From the NCBI RefSeq assembly GCF_027244095.1, contig NC_069662.1, forward strand, positions 14,472,501-14,536,500: 64,000 bases of DNA, in the 5' to 3' direction. Under the pieces are notes generated by a model. That model did no database searches, was not told where the DNA came from, and was given only the letters and a program-made list of their open reading frames with translations. How positions within the stretch are numbered: position 1 is the stretch's first letter; the number at the start of each line of letters is the position of its first letter. The position numbers and the translations under genes are program-made. Positions 1 to 9,856 of the stretch are shown here, one piece after another. Source of the stretch: Hemicordylus capensis (Eukaryota > Chordata > Lepidosauria > Squamata > Cordylidae).

Positions 1-412
1 TCAGTGGGATTGCACAACTCTTTCTTCATGGGATAAATTCACAGGGAAATCCTTCAATGGTTCTTTGTCATTCACACTTCACACAAAAGTGGTTCCAGGA
101 TTTCAGGACTTTCTTGAGAACATAACTCCATTCCAGTCTATGATATATTTCATCCATCAGTTCTGGTGGTTTGCATTTTTCTGTTCACTCCCAAAGCATG
201 GCTTATATGTTCCAAATCAAGACAACTGCACTGGGGAGGAGAAACTGGGGAGCCTCCCTGAATCTGTCCTTGAAATGGGCATGTCTGGGCAGAGCTATAA
301 CATCTACAATGCTGTTTATGCTGTAGCACATGCTCTCCATTCTATGTATTCATCGAAAGCTAAACAGAAAGAAATGGAGAAACACGGGGGAAAGAGTCTT
401 TTGTTGTGGCCT
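1..412 (+). CDS. V2R gene A, exon 3 (3' part; cut by window edge)
   Basis: This is the end of the extracellular ligand-binding (Venus-flytrap) domain of a type-2 vomeronasal receptor, a class C GPCR of vomeronasal neurons. Reading from base 2 the frame is open. It contains the family stretches NGSLSF, VPGFQDFLE, CTGEEK and MSGQSYNIYNAVYAVAHALH. The exon ends at codon 410-412 just before the donor gtatgt, in phase 0, which fits exon 4. Its counterpart in gene B (about 26.7-27.5 kb) aligns throughout. Exons 1 and 2 and most of exon 3 lie left of the window. No stop or frameshift is seen. Family assignment is certain; the exact paralogue is not. Confidence 0.9.
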
Positions 413-1135
413 GTATGTTTCCTCCGCTTTGTTTCCATGTCACTTCTCATTGTATTAGTTCATAACTCATACTAGCAGTTGTGATATAATGTCTGATTGT
501 GGCATGCAGTTCCTGACATCCTGATTAGCAAAGCACTAGTGAAGCAGTGTGAGTTGGTTTAGGCTGAGAGAGAAAAAACTCACTCAGAATCACACAGAAT
601 CACCCATGATCTTCATGGCTAAATGGAGATTTGAATTTGAATTTGAAAAATTCAATTGCAAATCAAATCAAATTGCCCTTTTATGGGAAGATACAATTAT
701 TATGTTTTCAACAAAAATAAATTTCAGGAAGCAAACATTATATCAAACATCTTGTAAATGTTTATTCAATATTCAGTATTGTTTGATGTTTTAATATGGC
801 TGATACCCATTCCACAATAAGGTAAATGGATATCAGTTTTTCCAAAAGTCTTTCCCTTTGTTATAATTATCCCCAAATTGCTTTGTATATCAATTTATAT
901 GTGAGTATTCTTTGCCGTAAGATCCTGTACTACTCATCAACAGGAATTGCTGTTGCTTCCCGTGGCTTGCTACCAATATAAACATGCTTAAAGGTATATT
1001 CCTGATAGCTATATAGTATTTCTTCTCAGTGACATCTTCCAGTTGGTGATCAAGGGATTTGTGGTTAAAGTGATAATCTTAATGCAATTTTCCACAATTT
1101 GACCCAGGGTGTGAACTTTTTCTCCTCCCAATTAG
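413..1135 (+). other. Intron 3 of V2R gene A
   Basis: This AT-rich intron runs from gtatgt to the acceptor ttag. I see no repeat family or second gene in it. The same intron in gene B is only 103 bp long (27549-27651). Confidence 0.7.
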
Positions 1136-1363
1136 CTTCATGCTTTTCTGAGCAATATCCATTTCAACAATAGTGCTGGGGAAGAAATCTTTTTTGATGA
1201 GGAAGGGAGCCTGCCATCAGGATACGATATCATCAACTTGGTCACATTCCCCAATGACACCTTCCAGAAAGTCCAAACTGGAAGGATGGATCCCCTGGCT
1301 CGTGAAGGAGAAATGTTCACCATGAATGCAAGTGCTACTGTATGGAACCACAAGTTTAAAGAG
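1136..1363 (+). CDS. V2R gene A, exon 4
   Basis: This 228-nt exon (76 codons, phase 0 to 0) encodes the end of the ligand-binding domain. It starts LHAFLSNIHFNNSAGEEIFF and continues with SGYDIINLVTFPN, ending WNHKFKE. It follows a ttag acceptor and is followed by gtatgg. Exon 4 of gene B has exactly the same length, and the reading is uninterrupted. Confidence 0.92.
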
Positions 1364-1805
1364 GTATGGAAGTCCTGTCCCGCCTCACCTTGCTAGGTTC
1401 CCTGACTTTAAGGGGTTTTCTCACAACCCAGCTCCAATATCAGGAGTGAAGAGTGTTGGGAGGGAGAAATGGGCTGAAAGGAATGGAGTGCTCTGATGGG
1501 GGATGCTCTGTTTCTCTCCTCTGGGCAAAGCTCCAGGAGTCTCAGATTGAGGACTCCAGCAGTAGGGTCCAGGTGACCACCCCACTCCCTGACAGAGGAA
1601 ATTATCAGCCTGACCCCAGATTTGCCTTGACCATGTTTGATGCCTCTGACCTCTTTTTGTCTGCCTGCAGTCAGACCCACCTTGGCTTTTGCCTGGTTCA
1701 GGGAGTAGACCCCTATTCCATACTCTTCATATGTGGATATTTGGTTTTGAGAATATTAGAAGGGGTGGGGGGAATCGGAACATTCTTCCTTCTTGCTCCG
1801 GTTAG
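1364..1805 (+). other. Intron 4 of V2R gene A
   Basis: No repeat or gene was recognised in this 442-bp intron. The long open frames crossing it on both strands are not coding. The plus-strand one runs into exon 5 in the wrong frame. Confidence 0.6.
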
Positions 1806-1932
1806 ATGCAGCCCTGTTCCCGATGTGTTGAGAGCTGCCATCTTGGATCCAGCAGGATTGCCCAGCAGGGAAGACAAGTTTGTTGTTATGATTGTGCTCA
1901 CTGTCCTGCGGGGAGGATTTCAACACAGACCG
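1806..1932 (+). CDS. V2R gene A, exon 5 (cysteine-rich domain)
   Basis: This 127-nt exon encodes most of the nine-cysteine linker between the ligand-binding domain and the membrane helices. Read in phase with exon 4 it gives PCSRCVESC, then RIAQQGRQVCCYDCAHCPAG. It lies between a ttag acceptor and the donor gtaaaa and ends in phase 1. The leftover G plus the first two bases of exon 6 make an Asp codon. Length and phases match exon 5 of gene B. Confidence 0.9.
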
Positions 1933-2521
1933 GTAAAAACATGTATATTGGGAAACCAAATCCAAATGTTTAAAATTCTCTATCTTATTTTCTACATCAA
2001 ATAGATGACTGAATTTCTCAACATACTTCTGTTGAACTCAAGTACTAGTGCCAAGATCTGAGGGTTTTATTTCGTTTGGCAAATCTTTTCACTTGAAAAA
2101 CTTTCCCTACTCCTTCTCCAGGAGCAGCAATCTGCCCTCTGCAGCATCATCTAGGACTTAATCTTCAGGTATTAGCACCCTTGCAGGGAAAGGAAACATT
2201 TTGTTTTCTACAACTAAATTCTCAGAATATCTAGGCTTTTCATGTGAAGCCAGAATCTGTAACCATTACAAAATTAGAAAGAGTTTATGCAGGATAGAGA
2301 CTATGGCATTTATGATGAGCATTCCTTTAGTTTAAGTTTTCAGGTGCTGGCCTTTGCAGAAGAATATCCTGGATTCTTTGAAAGTTAAAACAATAAGCTT
2401 CAGTGGCCAATGTTCCCATTAGAAAAAGTTGATGCTAGGTGATATGCATAGATGGTGCTGAAGGGGTCAACGAATGGAACACTGCTACTCACTTGGGGAC
2501 AGTGAATTTGGATGATTGCCC

Positions 2522-2627
2522 CTTCCCCCCAGAAGCATTCTTCACCAGTTGGAAATATGTCCCTGAGGGTCATGTAGCTCTCAGGGACATAGTTTTGACT
2601 GGTGCAGAGCACTTCTGGGGGAAGGAG
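2522..2627. repeat. Imperfect palindrome in V2R gene A intron 5
   Basis: Bases 2522-2568 and 2581-2627 are imperfect reverse complements (about 80% by eye) around a short spacer. The arms carry CTTCCCCCCAGAAG and its complement CTTCTGGGGGAAG at the outside, and TATGTCCCTGAG and CTCAGGGACATA at the inside. It probably belongs to a small foldback MITE whose outer ends I could not define. The rest of 1933-2891 shows nothing recognisable. Confidence 0.5.
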
Positions 2628-3599
2628 AGATCATCAAAAATGATTCTCTCTTTCATAGGTGCTGGTGCTTTATTACCCTTCATAGGTAGTACCAGCATTT
2701 TGCAACTCAACATTTCTGCCAATATAGACAAAATAAAACAATGCCAAAAAAATGCCTAAAAGGGCACAGTGCCTACTAATGAGAAACATCAACTGTTCTG
2801 CTCCTGAATATGGACAAAGAGATTTTATCTTATTTATTGGTTTTGTGTTTTTAATTTTCATATTGCCTCTTGTTAAAATTCTATGTATAATAGGGAAGTG
2901 CAAAACATTTTGGGTGTTCCGGCACCGAAACGAAAAACCCAATCACCATCCTGAAATATTTTGGAGCTGAAACAAATCGCCCTTGTTTCGGTTCCGAAAA
3001 TGTTGTAGTTTCGACCCTCCATTTTGTGACCGAGAACGTGCTTCTCCTTTCTCCTCCAATTTGAGTTCTGATGTGTGCTTGAATTTCCTGCCTTTCAGCC
3101 TCCCATTCACTTCCGCAAAGTTCCAAAATGTGCTTCTTCTTCCTCCTCCATTGAGTTCGGTGACATGTGCTTGAATTTCCTCCCTTTCAGCCTCCCATTA
3201 ACTTAAATGCAAGTTCTGATGTGCAAAATAATGCCCATATTTGGCTCTACAGGAGCCAAATTAATCTCCCATTAGCTAAGGGGAGATGGAGGAGGGGGCA
3301 AGTGGGGGGGGATTTCGTGAGATGTTTTCAGGAGGGTATTAAAGGACCAGCAGCCATTTCTTCCTTGCTGCTGCCTTGTGTGGGGAGAGAGCTCTTTTGC
3401 ATGATTGCTCAGCCTTGCCATCCCACATCCACCATTGCCTCCAACCATTGTTCAGCATTGCCACCATTGCCACCTTTTTTTCTCCAGCAATTTTTTTAAT
3501 TGAGAAAAAGAAGAGGAATCCATCTTTTATTCCTTCTGTCTTGCTAACACGGAAAGCCTGCTACCTGAGCCATCCTTGGACCGTGGCTGAGCCATCCTT

Positions 3600-5240
3600 G
3601 GACCTGGGGGATCTAACACAGGCTTCTTTGGAAGAGGTCTAATGATTGCCTCCTTAAAACAAGGAGGCATCCTGCCCCCCTCAGAGGAGCATTTATGATT
3701 ACCACCAGGCTTTCTACAACAGCCCACCTGCTAGATAGAACAAGCCATGTTGGAGAAGGATCAAGTGAACAAGTGGTAGGCCTCACTGCTCCAAGCAGCT
3801 TGTCCACCTCCTCAGGAGTTACAAACTGAAATTGATCCAGTCAAATCACATAAGAGGAGTTTTTGGGCACCTCCAGTTCAGACACCAAATTAATTGTGGT
3901 TTCTCCATTTAGGTCTGCCCGAATCCAAGAGATTTTATCTGCAAAAAACTCAAAAAACACATCACAGTGGGAAACTGATGACTCCAAATTCTGGTTCAAG
4001 GTGGAGGGGCGGATACTAGTCCCTTCACAACCCTGAACAACTCCACTGGACGTGAACTCGCAGAGGCAATGTGGGCAGAAAAGAACCACCTGTTTGCCGC
4101 GCGTGTTACCTGAGCATAGATCTTTAGATGTGCTTTATGTCGCTATCTGTCGGATATGGGTCTTTCTCCACTTGTGCTCCAATCACCTGCCGTGCCACTT
4201 CAGCCCCTGTAGATCTTCCGTATACCAAAAGGGGCCAATTTTGAAGCGGGTCAAAGGGGACGCTTGGGAGCAATTGTGTCTACTGCCCTGGTGAGCAAGT
4301 TGTTTCAATTCTCAACCAGGGTGTCAACAAGATCACCGGCAAAGACAACACTGAATCCTTTCAAGGCTTCTTGGAATCCTACTGGATCCAATAACCTCTT
4401 TGGGCGAAAAATTCTAATAGGCCCCTCGCCCCGGTGGAGGTGGGAAGTGCTTGTAAGTCCAATCTTAACCATCCATGACAATGGGGAAATCACAGGCGTC
4501 CCCACCCACAGAACACCACCCTGATCAGTCAAAGACAAAATCAAGCATGTGACCTGCAATACGCATCGGTCCAGAGACCACTTGGGATAGGCCCATAGTT
4601 GTCATGGCCGCTATGAACTCCTGAGCTGCCCTGGACAGATTGGTCCCGAAATGAACATTGAAGTCCCCCAGCACCAAGAGTCTGGGAGATTCCAATGTGA
4701 GTTCTGCAACCAAGTCCATGAGCTCAGTAAAGGAATCTGTTGGGCAACGGGGCAATCGGTACACCAACAGAAGTCCCAATCTATCCCTGGTCCCCAAACT
4801 TAAATACACACATTCAATATGATCTGATACCCTAACAGGGACCCTGGTAAGGGAGATGTTAGCCTCCACCTCCCCACCCACGTCCCCTCACCCGCTCCTC
4901 TACAGAATATCCTGGAGGGAGAAGCTGGGACCAGACTGGACCACTAGCCTCCCCCAACCAAGTTTCACTAATACATACCAGGTCGGCTCCTTCATCCATG
5001 ATCAAATCAGGGATGAGTTTAGGTTTATTTTGGACCATCCTGGCATTACAGAGGAGCAGGGTAATGCTATGTGGATTGTTGGCAGTGCCCCCCCAAGGTC
5101 AAAGAGCTGGCAGGACAGCCGGAAGGGGAGACCGCTATTAAGTTTCTGACTACCTTCCACTGGAATGGCCTGCTGACCTGCCAACATTACTTCTTGTATT
5201 CCCCACCACTACCAGGATAGCTGTCCCATAGTCAACAAAG
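3600..5240 (-). mobile_element. L2-type LINE fragment (endonuclease and start of RT)
   Basis: The minus strand encodes an L2-clade endonuclease with LLVLGDFNVHFGTNLSRAAQ and the following block GLSQVVSGP (4525-4881). Next comes the linker and start of the reverse transcriptase, with INLVSELEVP and MDKLLGAVRPTTCS (3613-4089). The protein runs across several frames, so the copy is dead and lacks the 3' half. It is closely related to the L2 copy at 12536-13860. Confidence 0.8.
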
Positions 5241-5469
5241 GTGATGTCAAAGAGATGTGCCAAAAAATTGTGTGCCACCATTGTTGTTGTTGTCATCATC
5301 ACTCTTTCAACTTGCGCAGGTGAGAGGGGGGCAAAACCTCGCTATTCCACTGGCAGAATGTGTTGTTTAGCAGCATCCTTACTTTACTTGCTTTGGAAAC
5401 CCGGTTCTCTTCTTTGCAAAGCTCTACTGTTGTTGTTGATGTGTGCTGTTAATGCAGACTGGGGACAGA

Positions 5470-6790
5470 AAGAGTGGGGGTAGTGGTAGTGCTCCAATGG
5501 GTGCCTGCCACCACCCAGATCCCAAAGGGATTGGGCAAAGGACTGGGTTTTGGTGATTTGTTGAAGTTTGAGAGTCTTTGGGGCAGATTCAGGGCAGAAA
5601 GGGGGCATCTGGGGTGGAAGAGTGGGGTGAGGTGGTAGTGCCGTACCCCACTGGGTGCCTGCCACCACCCAGATCCCAAAGGGATTGGGCAAAGGGATGA
5701 TTTTTGGTGATTTGTTGAAGTTTGAGTGTCTTTGGGGCAGATATGGGGCAGAAAGGGGGCATTTGGGGTGGAAGAGTGGGGTGAGGTGGTAGTGCCGTAC
5801 CCCAGTGGGTGCCTGCCACCACCCAGATCCCAAAGGGATTGGGCAAAGGGTTGATTTTTTGTGATTTGTTGGTTTATGCGTCTTTAAGACTTTTCTCCAT
5901 AGGAATAATGGAGGTTTCAGCAGCCCCATAACTGCACTTGGGGGGCACTGGGGTGGCCCAGAGCAAGTGACGGTGTAGTGCACAGGGGGTGCCAACCACC
6001 CCCATGGGTTGCTAACCCATGGGGTACAGGGTTTTGTTGTTTCTGAGGTGTTCTGAGTGTCTATTCTCTGGTAGCATATGGGATTTATAATGACAAACCA
6101 TGAATCCACTCTCATTTGCTACCAGTGAAACTACACTAAGAACCCCTCAGAAACAACAAAACCCTATACCCCATGGGATAGCAACCCATGCGGGTGGTTG
6201 GCACCCTCTGTGCACTACACCTTCACTCACCCTGGGCCACCCCAGCGTCCCCCAATTGCAGTTATGGGGCTGCTGAAACCTCCATTATTCCCTATTGAGA
6301 AAAACCTTAAAGACACGTAAACTTCAAAAATCACTTTAAAATGATTCCTTTGCCCAATTCCTTTGAAATAATTCTGGTAGCTTCCTTGCACCATTTGGAC
6401 ACTACCACCCACCACACCACACCCTGGGACACCCATTTCCCCCCAATGTGAAGAGATGCATTTGCTGAAACCTCCATTATTCCCTATTGAGAAAAACCTT
6501 AAAGACACTTAAATTTTAAAAATAACTTTTTAAAAAATCAACACTTTTCCCAATTCCTTAGAAATAATTCTGGTAGCTTCCTTGCCACCACTAGGCACTA
6601 CCACCAACTATACTCCACCCTGGGACATCCCTTCCCCCCCGACATGAAGGAGAAAATATTAAAGATGTGTGAACTTCAAAAAAATCACCAAAAATCAGCC
6701 ATTTGCTCAATTCCTCTGAAATTTGAGTGGTAGCCTCCATCCATTAGGCACTTCCATCCCATACCACTCTTTTGGCTCCAGGACCAGTTT
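5470..6790. repeat. Large inverted repeat made of tandem 155-200-bp units
   Basis: Units containing GGGATTGGGCAAAGG recur at about 5527, 5681 and 5835. The complementary form TTTGCCCAATTCCTTTG recurs at about 6348, 6546 and 6710. The two halves mirror each other around about 6085-6120, including the block GTGCCAACCACCCCCATGGG and its complement. An inverted repeat with tandem arms fits a foldback DNA element. The 243-codon minus-strand frame here comes from the repeat periodicity and is not a gene. Confidence 0.75.
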
Positions 6791-7162
6791 TTTGGATGCT
6801 AATCAGTTCATATTCAGATTTGGATTAATTCGGAACCGAATCGAATCTGGGGTGATTTGGATGGGTCTGATTTGGATCCGAAATGAAATACGGGTGTTTT
6901 GATTTGGGTCCAAAATCAAACATCGAATATCCGATATGCACATCCCTAGTGTAGATCACAGATAAAATGAAATAAATCATTAAATTAAAAACTATAAGAA
7001 AAGCAAAAGTAAGAGCAGCTTAAAATCTATCAATGTCACATGAGAGGGAGCAAACCTTAACAACCCGGTCTGTAGTAAAACAAGAAAGTTAACAGATTCC
7101 AGTTAAAGTTCAACAATGTTTGTGTATCTTGGCAAAACAAAGACTTTGTTGATGTATTTCAG

Positions 7163-8064
7163 ATGCAGACCAGTGTGAGATGTGCCCAGAAGATCAATGT
7201 CCAAATGAGAAACAGGATCAATGCATCGCCAAAACAATGACCTATTTATCCTATGGAGAACCCTTAGGAGCAATTTTGATTTCTTTTGCTCTTTTGTTTT
7301 CCCTGATCACCTTTGCTGTGATTGGAATCTTTGTTCTGCTCTCCAAAACTCCCATTGTGAAAGCCAATAACTGGAGCATTACTTGTACCCTTCTCTCCTC
7401 TCTGCTGCTTTGCTTTCTCTGCTCCTTCCTATTCATTGGTCAGCCTAGGAAGGTGACCTGTCTCCTCAGACAAACCGTGTTTGGCATCACCTTTACTGTC
7501 GCAATTTCCTCTGTGTTGGCTAAAACCATCACTGTTGTTCTGGCCTTCCTGGCCACCAAGCCAGGAAACAGGATGAGGAGATGGATAGGGAAGAGGCTGG
7601 CAGTATCGGTCATCATTCTCTGTTCACTTATTCAAATTGGCATCTGTGCTGTGTGGCTGGCAACCACTCCCCCTTTCCCAGAGTTTGACATGCACTCTCA
7701 GATCAGTGAGATCATTGTGCAATGCAATGAAGGCTCAAACACCATGTTCTACATCGTCCTGGGCTACATGGGTTTTCTGGCCATCATCAGCTTCACTGTG
7801 GCCTTCCTTGCGAGAAAGTTACCTGATAGCTTTAATGAAGCCAAGCTGATCACCTTCAGCATGCTGGTCTTTTGCAGTGTTTGGATGACCTTTGTCCCAA
7901 GCTACTTGAGCACCAAGGGGAAATACATGGTGGCTGTGGAGGTCTTCTCCATCATGGCCTCTAGTGGTGGACTGTTGAGTTGTATCTTCCTTCCCAAATG
8001 CTACATTATTATTCTTAGACCTGATCTGAACACCAGAGAGCAACTAGTAAGGAAACAATATTGA
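7163..8064 (+). CDS. V2R gene A, exon 6 (seven-helix domain, complete)
   Basis: This is the last exon of the vomeronasal receptor, starting after a tttcag acceptor. Joined to exon 5 it encodes 300 residues plus a stop. The first part, [17 protein letters not shown], finishes the cysteine-rich domain. Seven membrane segments follow, with the V2R signatures TPIVKANNW (first intracellular loop), [57 protein letters not shown] and [15 protein letters not shown]. The tail reads [19 protein letters not shown]. No stop or frameshift occurs, so all exons of gene A visible here look functional. V2Rs bind peptide or amino-acid-like cues and in vertebrates signal through Go and TRPC2. Confidence 0.95.
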
Positions 8065-8631
8065 GACACTGGACTCTTTCAGCCTTTTCTTGTTCTTCGG
8101 CACCATGTCTCTCATCATTATATTCCCATATTAGTAGTGAAGGAAGGCGTAGATTAGAGAATACAGTCAACATGGGTGGTATCGGTGACTAAGCGTAGGT
8201 GATATTGATGGCGTGGGTGATATTGAAACTACTAGAGGGAATACACAGTAGTAAGCATCCTTCTAGCAGAGCAGATCCTTCAGTTTAGTTAAACATACTG
8301 GCGTAGTTTATGTCAAGCTGTGAACTTCTATATCTAATTTATCATACATCAATATCGGGACAATGGGGGGAACTGTGGAAGAGCTGCTTCAACAATCATC
8401 CATATTGCACAGCTCTGGCACTGCTCTGAAGGACACAGCAGCCCTGCAGCACCATGTGTCCAGAATGCAGCACTGGATGTCAGCCAGCCTACAATGTGGG
8501 CCACAGACTAACAGTTATCTCAAAGAAGGGAGATAACTATAGACAGGCTTATACTTAAGGTTAGGTGAAAAAAGAATGGCTGACAACCAGCCTAACGCAG
8601 TGTGTGGCCATCAAATGAAGCACGTGTGTTT
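8065..8631. other. Spacer after V2R gene A
   Basis: No coding sequence or known repeat was recognised. A polyadenylation site for gene A must lie here or just beyond, but I could not pick one with confidence. Confidence 0.5.
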
Positions 8632-9201
8632 GACATGCATTCCACATTCATCCAGATCATGGTGCAGTGCAATGAAGGGTCTGTTACATGGGTTTTCTGG
8701 CCATCATCAGCTTCACTGTGGCCTTCCTTGCTAGAATGTTACTGATGGATTTAAATTTATTTATTTATTTATTTATTAAGTATTTAACATATTTTTATAC
8801 CGCCCAAAACTTACGTCTCTGGGTGGTTTACAACAAGATAAAAACAAAAGTAAAACATTAGTTAAAAACATAAACAAGATATTTTAAACAAAATTTAAAA
8901 TTTTTGAAACAATATTCTAAAAACAGCATTAAAACAATTTAATGAGGCCAAGCAGATCACCTTCAGCATGCTGGTCTTCTGCAGTGTTTGCATGTCCTTT
9001 GTTCCAAACTACTTGAGCACCAAGGAGAAATACGTGGTGGCTGTAGAGGTCTGCTCCATCTTGGCCTCTAGTGGTGGACTGTTGAGTTGTATCTTCCTCC
9101 CCAAATGCTACATTATTATTCTTATACCTGATCTGGACACCAGAGAGCAGTTTGTATGGGAAAAGAATTGTGGCATTGAAGTCTTTGGTTGTTTTTGTTG
9201 A
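8632..9201 (+). pseudogene. V2R last-exon relic (second half of exon 6)
   Basis: This is a third V2R sequence, from the extracellular loop before helix 5 to the C-tail. It begins at GACATGCATTCCACATTC, matching the DMHSQ block of gene A. About 30 nt covering [10 protein letters not shown] are missing, and an L2 3' end (8751-8940) interrupts it before FNEAK. After the insert the frame reads [20 protein letters not shown] and ends [16 protein letters not shown]. No exons 1-5 and no first half of exon 6 are found, so it is a partial duplicate or a remnant of a deleted gene. Confidence 0.88.
8751..8940 (-). mobile_element. L2-type LINE 3' end inserted in the V2R relic
   Basis: A run of TTTA repeats is followed by TACCGCCCAAAACTTACGTC. 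This is the complement of the squamate L2 3' end ACGTAAGTTTGGGCGG seen at 51765-52006. The V2R relic resumes directly after it. Confidence 0.7.
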
Positions 9202-9224
9202 GTAATTTCCTACTATTCCTCCTA

Positions 9225-9856
9225 TTTATTATTTTATTTATTATTTATTATTAAAACTTTTATACTGCCCTTCCAAAAGGCTCAGAGCAGTTTACATTAA
9301 AACACCATTAAAATCAGTTAATAAATAAAACAAAAATTATAAAGCATAAAACAATGATTAACAATTAAAAACATTGTAAAATAGCTACTAAATAATTAGA
9401 ACAATTTAAAAACAAGTTTTAAAAAGCTGAGAAAGCCTGGTTGAAGAGATGTTTTTTCAGAAGTTGTTTAAAAATTGCCAGAGATGAGGAGGCTCACATT
9501 CCAGCAGGGAGCGCATTCCACAATATCGGGGCAGCAACCAAGAAGACCCATCTCTGTGTAGCCACCAAATGAGTTGGCAGTAACTGGAGACGGACCTCCT
9601 CATAGCGAAGAAGATGCTCTCCTAAATACCCAGGACCTAAGCTGTTTAGGGCTTTATAAGTTATAACTAGCACTTTGTATTTTGTCCGGAAACCTACTGG
9701 CAGCCAGTGTAGCTCCATCAGTAAAGGAGTAACGAAGTCTCTCTGAGATGACCCAGAGACCAGCCTGGCTGCCGCATTCTGAACCAACTGAAGTCGACCA
9801 CGTACAAAAGCAGGCCCACGTAGAGCGCATTACAGAAGTCAAGTCTGCAACTTACC
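9225..9856 (-). mobile_element. L2-type LINE, 3' part
   Basis: The minus strand encodes the C-terminal end of an L2 reverse transcriptase: LQLVQNAAARLVSGSS, ELHWLPVGFR, YKVLVITYKALNSL and the closing WNALPAGM. The AT-rich 3' tail with TACTGCCCTTCCAAAAGGCT lies at the low-coordinate end. The element resumes at 12142 beyond a hAT insertion, so 9225-9856 and 12142-13860 are one split LINE. The two pieces abut within the same protein block (VVHLLV, then the equivalent of NALYVGL). Confidence 0.85.

Larger units (their letters stand above)
2892..6954. mobile_element. hAT-like foldback element with nested L2
   Basis: The left end reads TAGGGAAGTGCAAAAC and the right end TATGCACATCCCTA. These are the inverted ends seen on the two well-bounded copies at 50541-50983 and 52475-52977. 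Flanking 8-mers are only 5 of 8 alike, so the target duplication is eroded or the two ends belong to different copies. The inside holds an L2 LINE piece (about 3600-5240) and a large inverted array (5470-6790). No transposase was recognised, so it is non-autonomous. It fills most of intron 5 of V2R gene A. Confidence 0.55.

Noticed and set aside
1453-2004. 183-codon plus-strand frame
   Set aside because: It crosses exon 5 of V2R gene A in the wrong frame and covers intron sequence. The true exon frame gives the cysteine-rich domain.
5384-6115. 243-codon minus-strand frame rich in Pro, His and Pro-Gln
   Set aside because: It is produced by the tandem repeat periodicity of the foldback array. 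The same phrases recur every unit, with no domain.
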